From Bryoerythrophyllum caledonicum (lineage: Eukaryota; Streptophyta; Bryopsida; Pottiales; Pottiaceae), in contig OZ020519.1 in the NCBI GenBank assembly GCA_963971425.1, forward strand, positions 12,044,028 through 12,108,027: a DNA stretch of 64,000 nt, written 5' to 3'. Of the stretch, positions 1 to 10,425 are shown in pieces (the first letter of the stretch is position 1; every line of letters starts with the position of its first letter). Position numbers and translations under genes: made by a program. The notes beneath the pieces are model-generated. The model did not search any database, had not been told where the DNA came from, and worked only from the letters and a program-made list of their open reading frames with translations.

Positions 1-798
1 ATCATCAATGAGGCTGGAGGGTGTCTCGTAGTGCATCCAGGGATCATTAGACTTGCGTACATCCACCCGAAAACTATGGAAGGGTACACGCTCTGGTGGA
101 ATGGGGGATCTCTAGGGAGTTTTTGGTCCAAGTTTGACTCGAAAGTGGACGAAGCATTGCCGTTTGAACGGATTGAGATGCATCCGAATACCGGGTTGTC
201 GATCCAAGAGCTTCGGTGGGTAAAAACTTACCGCCAAAATCGAGTGAACCTCGCGCTATCATTGCTTGTCATTGTGGGGAAATGCCACGACGCGAATTAT
301 ATACACAATGACATCTCTCCATCGAATGTTTTGCTCCACTTTGATGAGTGGAAACCTGATACGGTGTACATCGGAATTTGCGATTGGGGGCTTTCTAGTC
401 GGGTTGTGGAGAATGAGCCATCAAGGTATGGTTATCAATTCAAGGAGAAGCTTCAAGAAGAGAGAGAGCGGCGACAGTTTGTGGCACCAGAACTGTTCTA
501 TGTTTTTGGGCCGCAGGACTCCACCAACTCGCTTGAAGTCATGCAACGGTCACACATGTACTCCAAGGCAGCAAATGCATTTGCGGTGGGTTGGATTTGT
601 GAAAAGATTTGGAAAGAAGATTGGGACACTTCGTATTTCACCACCAAAAATACGGAGCAGTATGTAAACCTGAAGCTGAAATTTAACGTGTTGCAAAAAA
701 AAATTCTCGAAGATCGGTCTTCTGTGCCAGATGTTTTAGACACATTAATGAAACCCCCCCACAACTGGACTATGCCTCTATGTTGTTACCGACAATAG
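1..798 (+). CDS. Protein kinase-like protein, 5' end outside window
   Basis: The frame is open from base 1 to a TAG at 796-798 (265 codons), so the start and probably the N-lobe lie left of the window. The visible part is a kinase fold: a hinge-like segment LWWNGGSLGSF, a catalytic loop IHNDISPSN (304-327; HND replaces the usual HRD, with Asp and Asn kept), DWG instead of DFG (382-390) and APE (484-492). Eukaryotic-type kinases place the catalytic base in this loop and bind metal with the DFG Asp, so activity is possible but unproven. No stop or frameshift interrupts it. I do not recognise the subfamily. No host gene lies near and the flank is repeat-rich, so it may be a young lineage-specific gene or cargo of a transposon. 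Confidence 0.6.
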   Translation: MINEAGGCLVVHPGIIRLAYIHPKTMEGYTLWWNGGSLGSFWSKFDSKVDEALPFERIEMHPNTGLSIQELRWVKTYRQNRVNLALSLLVIVGKCHDANYIHNDISPSNVLLHFDEWKPDTVYIGICDWGLSSRVVENEPSRYGYQFKEKLQEERERRQFVAPELFYVFGPQDSTNSLEVMQRSHMYSKAANAFAVGWICEKIWKEDWDTSYFTTKNTEQYVNLKLKFNVLQKKILEDRSSVPDVLDTLMKPPHNWTMPLCCYRQ

Positions 799-954
799 TT
801 TTTTGTTAATTAGCTGTATTAGTTTCGCATGTGGTGGTTAAATAAGTAATACGGCATCTTCGTAGAAGAATATGTATACTTGGCAATTGCCATACGTTAT
901 ATTTTAATCAATATTGGATACGTCCAAATCTTAAATTTTCAGTCCAAGATTTGT

Positions 955-1185
955 ATTTGTTCAAGCACAAATAATTATTGATACACTATTGATACACTAA
1001 ATGTGCACAAGTGAAATAAATAAATTTATTATTTAGACAAAAATTGATACATAGTGTAGTAAATGGCATTTAGTGTCTGGTTATGTCACTACACTAAGTG
1101 CCTCATTTGCAATTGGTGTATGGGTTCACATTTAGTGAATACTACAATAAACATAAATTTTAGTTTACCAAAGTAGTGTGAATAG
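955..1185 (+). repeat. MITE-like repeat built of ACACTAAAT/ATTTAGTGT motifs
   Basis: This copy contains many short motifs of the form ACACTAAAT and its reverse complement. It aligns along its length with 50525-50712 (same strand) and 55145-55370 (opposite strand), sharing landmarks such as GACAAATAGTGTAGTA, a GGCATTTAGTGT block and a CAATTGGTGTATGGGT block. Confidence 0.75.
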
Positions 1186-1204
1186 TTAAACACTATTAAC
1201 TAAC

Positions 1205-1500
1205 TCATGAAGCGGCGGGGGCGTCCCTGCCCCACACGGGCAGGGCGGGGACGTCTCTGCCCCTGCCCGTGTGGGGGCGGGGACGTCTCCGCCCACCTCC
1301 CTCTTGGCATTAGTCCCCGCTCCTACTCAAACATGACGGTGTCCTACGTGGCACGATGAGGTGCCAACATGGCTGCCACGTCGTCTATTTTTTACCTAGC
1401 GGGTAAGTCAACCCTCAGTTGACTGTATCGGACGGGCGAATCGGACAGACGGGTGTACCGGACACCCGTCCAGTATGACAACCCTGCCCAATGCCGATCA
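1205..1500. repeat. GC-rich segment with hairpins
   Basis: A GC-rich island in AT-rich DNA. It contains GGGGCGGGGACGTCTC-type blocks two to three times, an inverted pair GCCCCACACGGGCAG / CTGCCCGTGTGGGG, and a perfect 9-bp stem GACGGGTGT / ACACCCGTC near 1449-1472. Related TCCGTCCG-rich DNA occurs near 3030-3080 and 11365-11410. No coding potential was seen. Confidence 0.5.
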
Positions 1501-1740
1501 ATGTGTTTGACTTTTGAGGTAAGGCCACCAATGAGAGCTCAATTGAGGTGGAGCAACCCAAAATTACACACTTCATGATCCAATGCCAATAATGACTGGT
1601 GTTTTCAGATTTTGAGTTATCAGTTTTGGGTCACTTCATGCACCATTTCATGCATTTGCCATCTCCATGCACCATGCCATGCATACTCTACTAATCGGAT
1701 TTGGGTGGCCGATCAGAATTGGTTGCCTCTACCTTAAAGG
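1500..1740 (+). repeat. Dispersed repeat, 'empty' copy (pair with 46243-46680)
   Basis: About 240 bp are clearly homologous to 46243-46680, with shared blocks CACCAATGAGAGCTCAAT, CATGCACCATTTCATGCA and ATGCCATGCATACTCTAC. The copy at 46 kb carries an extra MITE between AATGACT and GTGTTTTCAG; this copy lacks it and therefore shows the empty site. Confidence 0.8.
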
Positions 1741-2990
1741 CCATAACTTATTACTGAAGATGATTTTCTTTTCCAACTAAAAAGGCATTGATGCTAAAGT
1801 ATATTTGAAAATAAATTTCAAAAGATATTCATTGAGAGTAATGAGTTGTGTCACTTTTGAAATAATTAGTGCAGATGACACTAATTTAAACATATTTTAT
1901 GAAATACAAATGATGCTAATTTTTTACACTTAGATTTGAGGCTTTTTTTTGTGAAATCTCAAAAAGGTGTTGGAAAAACTTGTAAACACTTTTGGATTCT
2001 ATTACAATTTTCTAGGCATCACAATTGAGATTCATTAGATGCAAGGAAGAGCTTTGTTTCTTTCAGAGGGTTCGCATGAATGTAATGTTTGTTTTTCACA
2101 TAGTTTGATTTTTGTATTCAAAGATAATAGCTTATGTTGAATATCATCTACACAACGGACACATTTCATTGTTGTCCCACTTTGGTGAAATCACTGTGGT
2201 TCGCCATTGTGTGCATCGATTACAGATCAAGAAGAGGTGTTGGAAAGCTCTCGTGGAGCTCAAAGTGCATTTGAAGACCCTGACAATAAAGGCCAATCAT
2301 GGTAAAAGAGCACCAAGAGCAACCCTCATAGCAACACACCAAAATCAACCCTCCCTTCACTGCCTAGGTATGTTTCTAACTTTCTAGAAGAACCAAGATT
2401 TTTGCTGATTTTTTTCTTTGAACCGGATTTGATGGAAATACAATGCCTAATATTAATATCTCACCTTACAAAATTGAACTTAATCCATGACCTGAACTTT
2501 GGGTAACTTTTGCACAACATCCAACGGTTGATGGAATAGATTATAGTGTTTAAAGTTACCGTATTTTGGTAGTGAAAACTATGGATTTTGGAGGTGTACT
2601 AATTTAACCATCAATAGATTCTTGCAAGATTTTTTTTACTTTGAATGAGAGTAGTTCACATGTGCACTAGGTTGATAGCTTCGCATTGACATATCACATG
2701 TGAAGAAAATATTTATACACAATTATTGGTGATTTTTTTGCTTTTTTCTACAAGATTGTATGCAAAAATGTTCTAGCCTTATACAAATCGAAACGGAAGT
2801 TTCATATGCAAGGAGAAAGATCAACAATCACAAAACAGTGAAGAATGTCTTTAAGACAAAGTTCAATCAGAACTTAAGACCAAAATCAATGTGCATGTGC
2901 GTGAAATAGAACATAGTATGTGGCATGGTATTCATTGTATTCACTGTATTTTAGTGTACTTGATGTATTGTGTGTTGTATTCCTAGCTTT

Positions 2991-3720
2991 TCCAAGAGTT
3001 GTTCATAAATCCAAATCATGATCTGGGTTGTTCCGGCGTTTGTTTGTCCGGTAGTCTCCATCCGTCCGATTGTCCGTCTGATGAAGGTTGTTGTCCGTCC
3101 AATAAGGATCGACGATAGTTTGACCATGACAATAGGTAAATCAATCTACCCATTGCCACGAAGGCAACTACGTGGTTGACACGTAGACTAGAGGGTCGCA
3201 CGCGTGCAGATAAGGGGTCGGGCGCACACACGCTCAAAGGGTTGGTTGCGTACCAATAAGGGTTGGGAGCAAACCTAAATGGGTCAGACGCGTGCGTACG
3301 GGGGTCGGGCGCGCTTGCACAAGGGTCAGGGCACGTGTGCGCTTAAGGGGCTGACCGCATATCAAAAGGGGTCGGGCACGCATCCATAGAGGTTGGGTAT
3401 GCACGCTTGCAAGGTCGTGCGTGTGCGCGGATTAGAAGTTGGGTTTCTTTTGGACATGAACTTCACACCACTAACACCACTAAATGCGTTGGGTGCGTAT
3501 CTAAAAGGGTCAAGCGCGTACTTAAATGAAGCAGACGCTTACTAATAGGGGTTCGGCGCGCGCGCATAGGGTGCTCGGCGCGCACGCTTGTAAGGTCGCG
3601 CACATTTCCAGGTTGAAAGTTGGGTTCATTGTGGACATGAACTTCACACCACTAAAAGCATGTCCACCCCTTGTACGCCAACTCAGGACAACTAAAAATT
3701 CCCTGAAGAATTAAAATCCA
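2991..3720. repeat. Degenerate GC-rich tandem array
   Basis: From about 3190 to 3620 a unit of roughly 25-35 bp recurs in degenerate form, with the theme AAGGGGTCGGGCGCG followed by CACGC or GTGCGC. A longer block around GGACATGAACTTCACACCAC appears at about 3455 and again at about 3635. The alternating purine/pyrimidine CG-rich units contrast with the AT-rich flanks. Similar GGGGCGCG-type DNA occurs at 11515-11560 and, inverted, at 16685-16770. Confidence 0.55.
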
Positions 3721-3985
3721 CAAATTCCATCATTTTGACAATTTCATGTATTATGTATTTTCGGGCACAATATACATGATATATATATATATAGTACTTA
3801 CTAATCCGACACAAGATCATCACAAAAAAAGATTATAAGATTAATGGAACATTTATAACATGCAATTAAGCAATTATGCACTTAGCCAATTTTGACAATT
3901 TCATGTATTATATATTTTCCGGCACAATTTCATGTATTATATATTTTCGGGCACAATTTCATGTATTATGTATTTGGTTGTTGGT
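3720..3985. repeat. About 30-bp tandem/interspersed repeats and (AT)n
   Basis: The phrase ACAATTTCATGTATTATRTA followed by TTTTCGGGC occurs about four times (near 3738, 3897, 3928 and 3957). An (AT)n run lies at about 3778-3794. The later units interrupt the end of TE-A, because the shorter TE-A copy at 23140-23165 lacks them. Confidence 0.65.
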
Positions 3986-4537
3986 AGAAAGCCGCAACTA
4001 ATTTGCTCATAACTTTTTAAAAAATCAAAATTTGACAAGAGTTTAGTATGTTTTTTGTCACAAAATTTTGGTGTTTTTCATGTCAAACATTGGCATCTTC
4101 ATGTTCATGTAAGTAATATATTTTTAATATTTGCTACCTATTTTCAGAAAATATATGATTTCTAATCTAGTTTGCAAATCCTGCTACAAAATTATAATCA
4201 TGTGCCTAAAGAGATTATAAATGTATTTTGAGTTATTATAGGATTTATCATTTTAGAGTACTGCACTACAAAAACAATGTGTAAGACATACAAAAATATA
4301 TATGCAATTTCCTAAGACAGTGTAAAGTACCTCACTGTAATTTATATGCAAAAACATACATAATCAAGCAATTCCACACTATTGCTGAGAGATTCTAAAA
4401 TCAAACATATCATATGGACCACCCAATATATAAATATATACCACCCACCGAACAATAGACACATCTTAAACTGCATTATACTAACGTACTTGCCACCCTA
4501 ACTACGTGCATGCTCTACTATAGTATATAGCTCAAGG

Positions 4538-5370
4538 GCTCAGAGCTCATCTTCTAGCGCAACGACTCCCTCCACGCGTCTAATGGCGCTACCTACTATA
4601 GCGGACACTTCATGATCCTACACGGGACGATCTTCCACATCTTCGATGCTAATGGACGCGCACTCAACATATCGGTAATTGCCAGGAACACCCTCCCGCA
4701 TATGTCTTAGGCTATCATCATTGTAGAAAAAGCCATCCTCTATATTGAAGGACATCTCTCACACTGAGGAGGAGGCCCTCTGAAATGCAATGATGTCCTC
4801 GGATATGCTAGATCTTGGAACGGAAGGCAAACTTGGTCCGGTATCACTCTGAATACCTCCAAACGTCTCATGTGTCTCCGATACTAGCTTTGATTGAGAA
4901 GGCATCAAAGGTTGTGGAATCCTCCTTTGCACCGAAAAAAATTCCAATGAGTCCAATTCTTCTTCCTCCATCTCCAGCCTAGGACCATCAAATGTATGCC
5001 CCCCTCCTGCCACTGCTGCCAAACTAACATCCACTACACCGGCATCTTGCATCCTCTTTGTAGGTGTTGCAGACGTATTCCCTGAAGTATCTCCCACCAC
5101 CCGCTGCGTTGATAGAATCCTCTCTCTTCGAGGAGACTGGTTCACTACATCTTCATCGTTGTCGGAAGTCCTTTACCTCGAGCCACTGCGAGATGAGGAA
5201 GCTTCAGTAGTATCTGAACGTGGCAATCTCTCATGTAAACCACCGCCATCCTCATTGTCGTCTTCATTCCTCACTCCACCAACCGCCTCTTCAATCTCAT
5301 GTACGATGTTGCAACCAGTCTTTGTTCCACCAGTCCTGACCAACAATTGTCCTTGAAAATTGTCGGACAA
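4538..5370 (-). pseudogene. TE-A C-terminal coding segments, acidic and Ser-rich
   Basis: Three adjoining frames form a low-complexity tail. The frame at 5370-5173 contains EIEEAVGGVRNEDDNEDGGG. The frame at 5145-4759 contains DTSGNTSATPTKRMQDA and SLEFFSVQRRIPQP. A last frame from about 4755 begins MSFNIEDGFF and ends with a TGA near 4538. The last two are conserved as protein in the short copy (24394-23700) despite different stops: a TAG here is CAG there. That pattern supports former coding. The function is unknown. Confidence 0.5.
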
Positions 5371-5483
5371 CTCATTATACAGGAATGAAACTCTGTCTGT
5401 ATAATCGTCAATGATAAAAATCTCAGATCCCTGGAAATCTCCTTAAAGGATCATGGGAATGGCCGTAGATATGCTACACACCA

Positions 5484-5897
5484 CTAAACTCCAACCACGG
5501 GCAAGTATGAGCTCACTAGTCTTGCCAGCTCTGATGGAGATCTCTCAAGTGAATCAATTTCAGAGGATTGGCATGCCTCACTCCAGTGATCTAAGAATAC
5601 AAGTGGAAGTGGAAGGTCTACAAAAATATAATTTGGGCCAGGAAAAGTATCCACACAGTGTTGCATACAAATCACAACATCGCCAATTGGTTGTACTACT
5701 TGCTCTATACGCCCATTCTCTGTAAAATCGATAACATAGGGAATCAGGATTAACCGAATTGATTCAAATGCCCAACATCCACGTCGCATAGTACATCCCT
5801 CTGGAAGCTTCATCTTTGTGAAAAACTCTTCGTTCGTATACACGGATGTTGGTAACAAGAAGATGACGTTCCATCGTTCAATATTTGCCATCCACAA
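5484..5897 (-). pseudogene. TE-A downstream segment, unknown
   Basis: A 137-codon open frame directly after the central ORF on the same strand, beginning MWMANIERWNVIFLLPTS and containing LPEGCTMRRGCWAFESIRL. Its position, strand and lack of overlap suggest it is a later part of the same ancestral protein, separated by a frameshift or intron. No domain was recognised and no second copy is available for comparison in this window. Confidence 0.35.
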
Positions 5898-5969
5898 TGT
5901 CAGCTCTGCAAAAGGTGTGGATAACTGGTTGTCTCTCCAATGACCATCTCCATGCCTCCCACTGCCACC

Positions 5970-7250
5970 TCAACAAACAATCACCCACAAACATGGTTTC
6001 CTTAGCTCTATGTAGTCGATGCGGAATAATCCTCTTCTACACCGAACCGGAAGAAGATTCTCTGTGTCGTTTCGGCCTGGTCTCCTGACTTCTATCTGCC
6101 ATTCCCAATTAGCAGTAGCCAATTCTCCCACATCCACGGACAGTCCAATGTATCCACGCCCCCCTCTTGCAATGTCACTATAATGAAACCTACTGGAAGG
6201 GGGGGTGAGGTAGACTATGTCTTCTAGTTTAGACACCTTCCCCCGCACATGAGCACTCCAAGTTGTTTTCGTGGTAGCATTCAAAAGCTTTCCAAAGGTA
6301 TCAAGTTGTTCGTTACTCCTCGGAAAATACTTCCCTATATAGATACAAAAAAACTCCTCTATGAAATTAGGTGTACTTTCCTTGTTCTCTACCATCAACC
6401 AACGGATGGAATTCACCACAACTTCTCGTCTCTGGTATCGATCATCAACACCGGCAATCGTACGAGGATGTGGATTTTTGTCTTTTACACCATCGAAGTA
6501 ATATGCTTGATGAGGTCTTACCCCATCCTCCATCACCGGCTTCGCTGTAGCAGACTTTGCCAACCGAAGATAATATGGAATCGGAACCCAACCTAACGGC
6601 CTCAACCAATTCTGGGTCATCTCCTTTCTTGTTGGTCGTACGTCCACATTTGGATCCAGCTCTTTCTTCCTCGCCATGTCCTTCCACTTGTCATCTTCCT
6701 CCTTACTATAAAAGACAATATCGTCTTCGTAGTCCTTGCATACTTGAATGATAGCTTTAAAGCAATCATTGCTCGGATTCCATGCATGATTGGTTAGATC
6801 CTCCATATTTTTGGCCAACCTCTTCATTGTGACAGCTTCATTCCCCTTGGAAAATTTATGCACTGCACTTGCCGCACTCACCAAAGCAGCAGCCCTACGT
6901 GCATCGTCCACACGTAGTATGCTGTTAGGCCTCTCGTATAGATCCCAAATCTGACGGAGCTTCCTCAAATCCTCCTCCATGGTAGAATATGATTGTCTTT
7001 GGAACTCCGCTACGTTGATCCGCACAGACTTCTCAATGTAAAAGCGGCGATCATCATACACCACAAAAGAGGCCTCCCGCCGCTCGAACGTGTCTAAGTA
7101 CTCATTTAAAGACATAATATCATTTGTCCATTGTTGTGCAAACTTACAAGCTGCTACTATGTGTTGCCCATCCACCGGTTTCCAAATAATATGATCTAGG
7201 GCCAGAAATATTGGGATCCCATGGCACCATGCGTAGAAGCACTCCGGTGT
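5970..7250 (-). pseudogene. TE-A central ORF (about 400+ codons), unknown domain
   Basis: The longest frame of TE-A: 401 codons without a stop (7175-5970), extendable upstream to about 7250. Near its N-terminal end it reads IIWKPVDGQHIVAACKFAQQ; a G-Q/H-H motif before an alanine-rich helix is reminiscent of ParB/Srx-type folds, but this is only a resemblance. The centre is charged (TRKEMTQNWLRPLGWVPIPY). An upstream frame (about 7370-7205) with TTTEDGVVEEEELPFPS probably belonged to the same protein, joined by an intron or a frameshift. I do not recognise the family. It occupies exactly the part that the short copy has deleted. Confidence 0.45.
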
Positions 7251-7709
7251 GCAATGAACATGCGCTCAAACTCTCGTGATATTCCTACCGACGGAAATGG
7301 CAACTCCTCCTCCTCAACGACACCATCTTCGGTGGTAGTATACACGATGTATCTCATCGGTCAAAGTACCAATCTACTCACCCGAGTCGCGGATTTTGGA
7401 TCTCTTAAGCGGTTAAATACTTCTCTGATTCTCTTTTGTGGTAAAACTGGGTGGTTTGTTTCTAGATTCTCCACAAAGACAATGCGGTCTATGTGTACCT
7501 CAAACACAAAATTCCCCCACACTGATCCTTATGCAATCTCCTCCGCTGAAGGCACTAGTGTTTTTAACTACATTGAAGTTGGAACATCCTGAGGTATCTT
7601 CGCATTGTCTTCAAAATCCTCTAGTACACTATCTGATAGGTTGTGAAATGCTTCTTCCTCCTGTGCCATGGCTGACAAATCAGCCAAATCTCATGGTGTA
7701 GATGTAGGA

Positions 7710-8440
7710 GCCCTACGATGACCATCAGACGTCTTGAGCCCCGACCTAGAAACCCTGCCACCCGATCTTACACTTCTCCCAATCAACCTCCTCCATGCTC
7801 CTGCTTGGATCTAAACTTGATGGGCCTTCTCTTAAAGCAGAAGCTACATCACTCTCAATATGCCGTGGCCTCTTCGTAGGACGTCTACTCGTTAATGGAG
7901 GATTAGATAATATTTGTACCTTAGAATTTGTGGTAGGATGTTAGCCTCTACTTCCCCTTCCCCCTCCATTGGTCGCCAATCCAACTGCAACGGCTCAGCA
8001 AGAATTTGATAAACTTTTGTTTCTTCTGGTTTGGCTAATGGGCCTTCAGTTGTCGCACGTGATGGGTCCTTCTCCTGTAATGCCTCATATCTAATATGTT
8101 CCTCTATAATCTTCTTAGCCTTCAGCACCATCTCCGGTGATAACGCTAAACAGGCAAAGACGTTATTGTGTCTAGCAGTATGTGCCGCAAGAGAGATATT
8201 TAACCAAAACGTCTGCAATGATTTGAGGAATTTCACTTAACATGTATTTTGAAGAAGATTCAAAGAGACAGGTGCAAGAAGCAACTTCTTCGAAAGAGAA
8301 GTCTTCACCTCCGATTGACCTGGACCCACTACACAAGTTACGTATACCATATCATCACGTCGAAGAGTGATTGCCTGGATTTTGCCAAAACTCTTCCCCA
8401 ACGCCGATGTACGCTTGCCCCGCTCAAAGACATATCCGCG
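7710..8440 (-). pseudogene. TE-A 5' coding segment
   Basis: Reading leftward, this frame encodes a conserved segment containing KSFGKIQAITLRR and FLKSLQTFWLNISLA. It is interrupted by a TAA just before FLKSLQ at about 8240, then runs through a charged region to about 7892. The same protein segment is intact at 24330-24749, where the equivalent position is readable. A further short frame downstream (PTKRPRHIESDVAS...) suggests the coding continued. No domain was recognised. Homology between copies shows that it once coded; stops show that this copy is dead. Confidence 0.6.
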
Positions 8441-9030
8441 TTGTGAAGCATATGCAACAAATAAAACAACTGAGATCCAAAACCTAAAAAATTGAGTTCA
8501 TCAAGCTAACCTCAGTCCAAAGTAAGCGGCACATCCTTCATTCCAATCACCTCCCATCTATAACCACTCGTCAAACAAATACGATTCCACACTGCAATAC
8601 ACCGCTCACCTCGCAAAAAATTGTTCATGTTCTTTTCACAAACCTCTCACAAAGTCGCATCGCGCTCTCTCACCTGGAACACCAAAACCTCCGCCACAAA
8701 CCCTAGGCGACGAGTTTGGAGCGCAACCTCCGCACGGCGCCTCGCAACAAGATCAAAGCCAAGGAGGATCTAACTCACACCAAAGCGGTCCAGGAACTTA
8801 CACTTGAGATGAAATTGGAGCCGCAGGCGAAGTCTGCCTCTCTCTCTCTTTCCCTCTCTGCAACTCTTTGTCCGCCTCTTCAAAAACAAACTCGCCCAAA
8901 CACATTCACACACTTTCACACCATTAATTGTGCCAACGCGGCGAACCTCAACCCGTCAGTGTACCTAGAAGGGGCTTCACCTGTCCATCTGGTAGAATTT
9001 AAGCAATGCCACGCCATATTCGTTACATTG
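8441..9030. other. Intergenic, no gene seen
   Basis: A pyrimidine-rich stretch with a CT run near 8837-8870. A 112-codon frame (8716-9054) has biased composition and no recognisable domain, so it is not called. Confidence 0.5.
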
Positions 9031-9034
9031 AGAC

Positions 9035-9255
9035 TTTTCAAAGTCTCAATTTAATATTGATCTTATATTTGTCATCGATTTCTCGATTAAAATTATATTT
9101 TTAATTGAATTTTTTATTATAATTGGAAAAATTATCCACGACTCAAGGATAATCTATAATTAGAAAGTCAATGAAATGCATGAATTAGCTCAAAACAGCT
9201 GCTGAAATCGTAGGCAGAAAGTCTCAAAACTCTATGACCATGTGGATGTTAATAT
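9035..9255 (+). repeat. Left direct repeat flanking the RING-CH gene
   Basis: About 215 bp starting around AAAGTCTCAATTTAATATTG and containing ATTATATTTTTAATTGAA, GGATAATCTATAATTAGAA and AGTCTCAAAACTCT. These blocks recur in the same order and orientation at 10150-10425. Confidence 0.75.
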
Positions 9256-9595
9256 CGGGTAGATAGTGATGGTTTTAGGCACGGTGGTGGTTTTAGGTCA
9301 GGATTTCCGGGGTTGGCTTGGTGATGACGATCGACTAAAAGTGTGAATAGGCTCATATTCAAACTAGTTCTGATGCAACAAAGTTGTTACCCGCCGCAAA
9401 TTCACACACCGGTGCATACCCGCGGTTGATGTATTTGTCACGGCTAATTGAACTGAGCGGGTTCGATCGCAAGTGGAAAAAAGCAAAAGGAATTGCTTTA
9501 AAGTAAAATTAAGTAAAGTAAAAGTACAGAGTATATATGGGTGAAGTGATTGTTATTGTAGAGAACAATTGTGTGAGGATACAATATATTTCAGG

Positions 9596-10186
9596 ATGGC
9601 AACTCAAGAGAATATGATGTGCAAAATATGTTGGGAAGGTCCAACTACTCCGGACGATCCTATTTTGGATTTGGGATGCCATTGTGAGAAAACAGGGCGC
9701 CAAGCACATAAGAGTTGTGCGCTCAAATGGTTTACGCGCCCAATGCGGGACATTGATCATTTGAGCATCAACCAAGATTTTTATAATTATTGTGAGGTAT
9801 GTATGGCAAGTTTATCGCCATTGATTTTCATATTATTGAAACGCAATATGCATCCTCCTCGGTTAACATCAACAGATCATGAAGCCGAAGAGGTGGTGAT
9901 TGAAGTTTCAAAAGACCATAGTGATAGTGACAGTGATGGGATGGATCAACATCCACCACGTCCGAATCAACATCCACCACGTCCTAATCAACATGCACCG
10001 CATTCAAATCCACCTCCACGGGAACCAAGTTCGGATCATCTCGGTTTAATGGAAGGAGGTGAAATAATGTTTTGGCTTTTCCTACTGTGTGTTTTTGTTG
10101 GGTGTTTTTGTTGGGTGTTTATTGTTGGGTGTTTATTGTTTTCTATTGAAAAGTCTCAATATATCGAATATGGCGATACCCCATAA
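9596..10186 (+). CDS. RING-CH (MARCH-type) membrane E3 ligase-like protein
   Basis: A 196-residue ORF from the first ATG in frame. Residues 9-69 match the RING-CH spacing: C9-x2-C12, C28-x-C30, seven residues, H38-x2-C41, then C66-x2-C69. RING-CH proteins recruit E2 ubiquitin-conjugating enzymes and usually sit in membranes. A Pro/His-rich linker (residues about 120-140) contains the tandem heptad PRPNQHP, and residues about 157-181 are hydrophobic enough for one or two membrane passes. The DNA encoding the membrane segment is itself a tandem of TTTTTGTTGGGTG-like units. The gene is single-exon, AT-rich like its surroundings, and sits between about 220-bp direct repeats, the right one overlapping its 3' end. 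It could be a genuine small gene or a duplicated or captured copy. Confidence 0.6.
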   Translation: MATQENMMCKICWEGPTTPDDPILDLGCHCEKTGRQAHKSCALKWFTRPMRDIDHLSINQDFYNYCEVCMASLSPLIFILLKRNMHPPRLTSTDHEAEEVVIEVSKDHSDSDSDGMDQHPPRPNQHPPRPNQHAPHSNPPPREPSSDHLGLMEGGEIMFWLFLLCVFVGCFCWVFIVGCLLFSIEKSQYIEYGDTP

Positions 10187-10425
10187 AACTCTACAAATTG
10201 TTCCTACACATATGTGAGACAATATTGTTGATCTTGTATTTGTAATTGATTTCACGATTAATCTTATATTTTTAATTGAAATTTTTGATATTATTGGAAA
10301 TTTTATCCTCCACTTGAGGATAATCTATAATTAGAATGTCAATAAATGCAAGAATTAGCTTAAAATAGGTGCTGAAATTATTGGCAAAAACTCTCAAAAC
10401 TCTGAAATTGTCTCAAAATAATGAA
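10150..10425 (+). repeat. Right direct repeat flanking the RING-CH gene
   Basis: The copy of 9035-9255 begins within the last codons of the RING-CH ORF (AAAAGTCTCAATATAT) and continues through TTATATTTTTAATTGAA, GAGGATAATCTATAATTAGA and CTCTCAAAACTCT. Confidence 0.75.

Larger units (their letters stand above)
799..2990. other. Intergenic, repeat-bearing, no gene seen
   Basis: This stretch holds a MITE-like copy (955-1185), a GC-rich segment (1205-1500) and a dispersed repeat (1500-1740). From 1740 to 2990 the DNA is AT-rich. The only longish frame, a 91-codon ORF at 2112-2387, shows no recognisable domain and has no supporting context. Confidence 0.6.
3865..8440 (-). mobile_element. TE-A, long copy of an unclassified transposon (decayed)
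   Basis: This copy is homologous to 23105-24745 at both ends but retains about 2.9 kb (about 5155-8040) that the other copy lacks. Coding runs on the minus strand and is broken into several frames (listed separately). The downstream (left) end carries the block CAATTAAGCAATTATGCAC then TTAGCCAA, which also ends TE-B at 31560-31600 in matching polarity relative to coding. No terminal inverted repeat, LTR or known transposase motif was identified, so the superfamily is unknown. Confidence 0.65.

Noticed and set aside
8716..9054. 112-codon ORF on the plus strand
   Set aside because: Composition is driven by a pyrimidine run and there is no domain or conserved copy.
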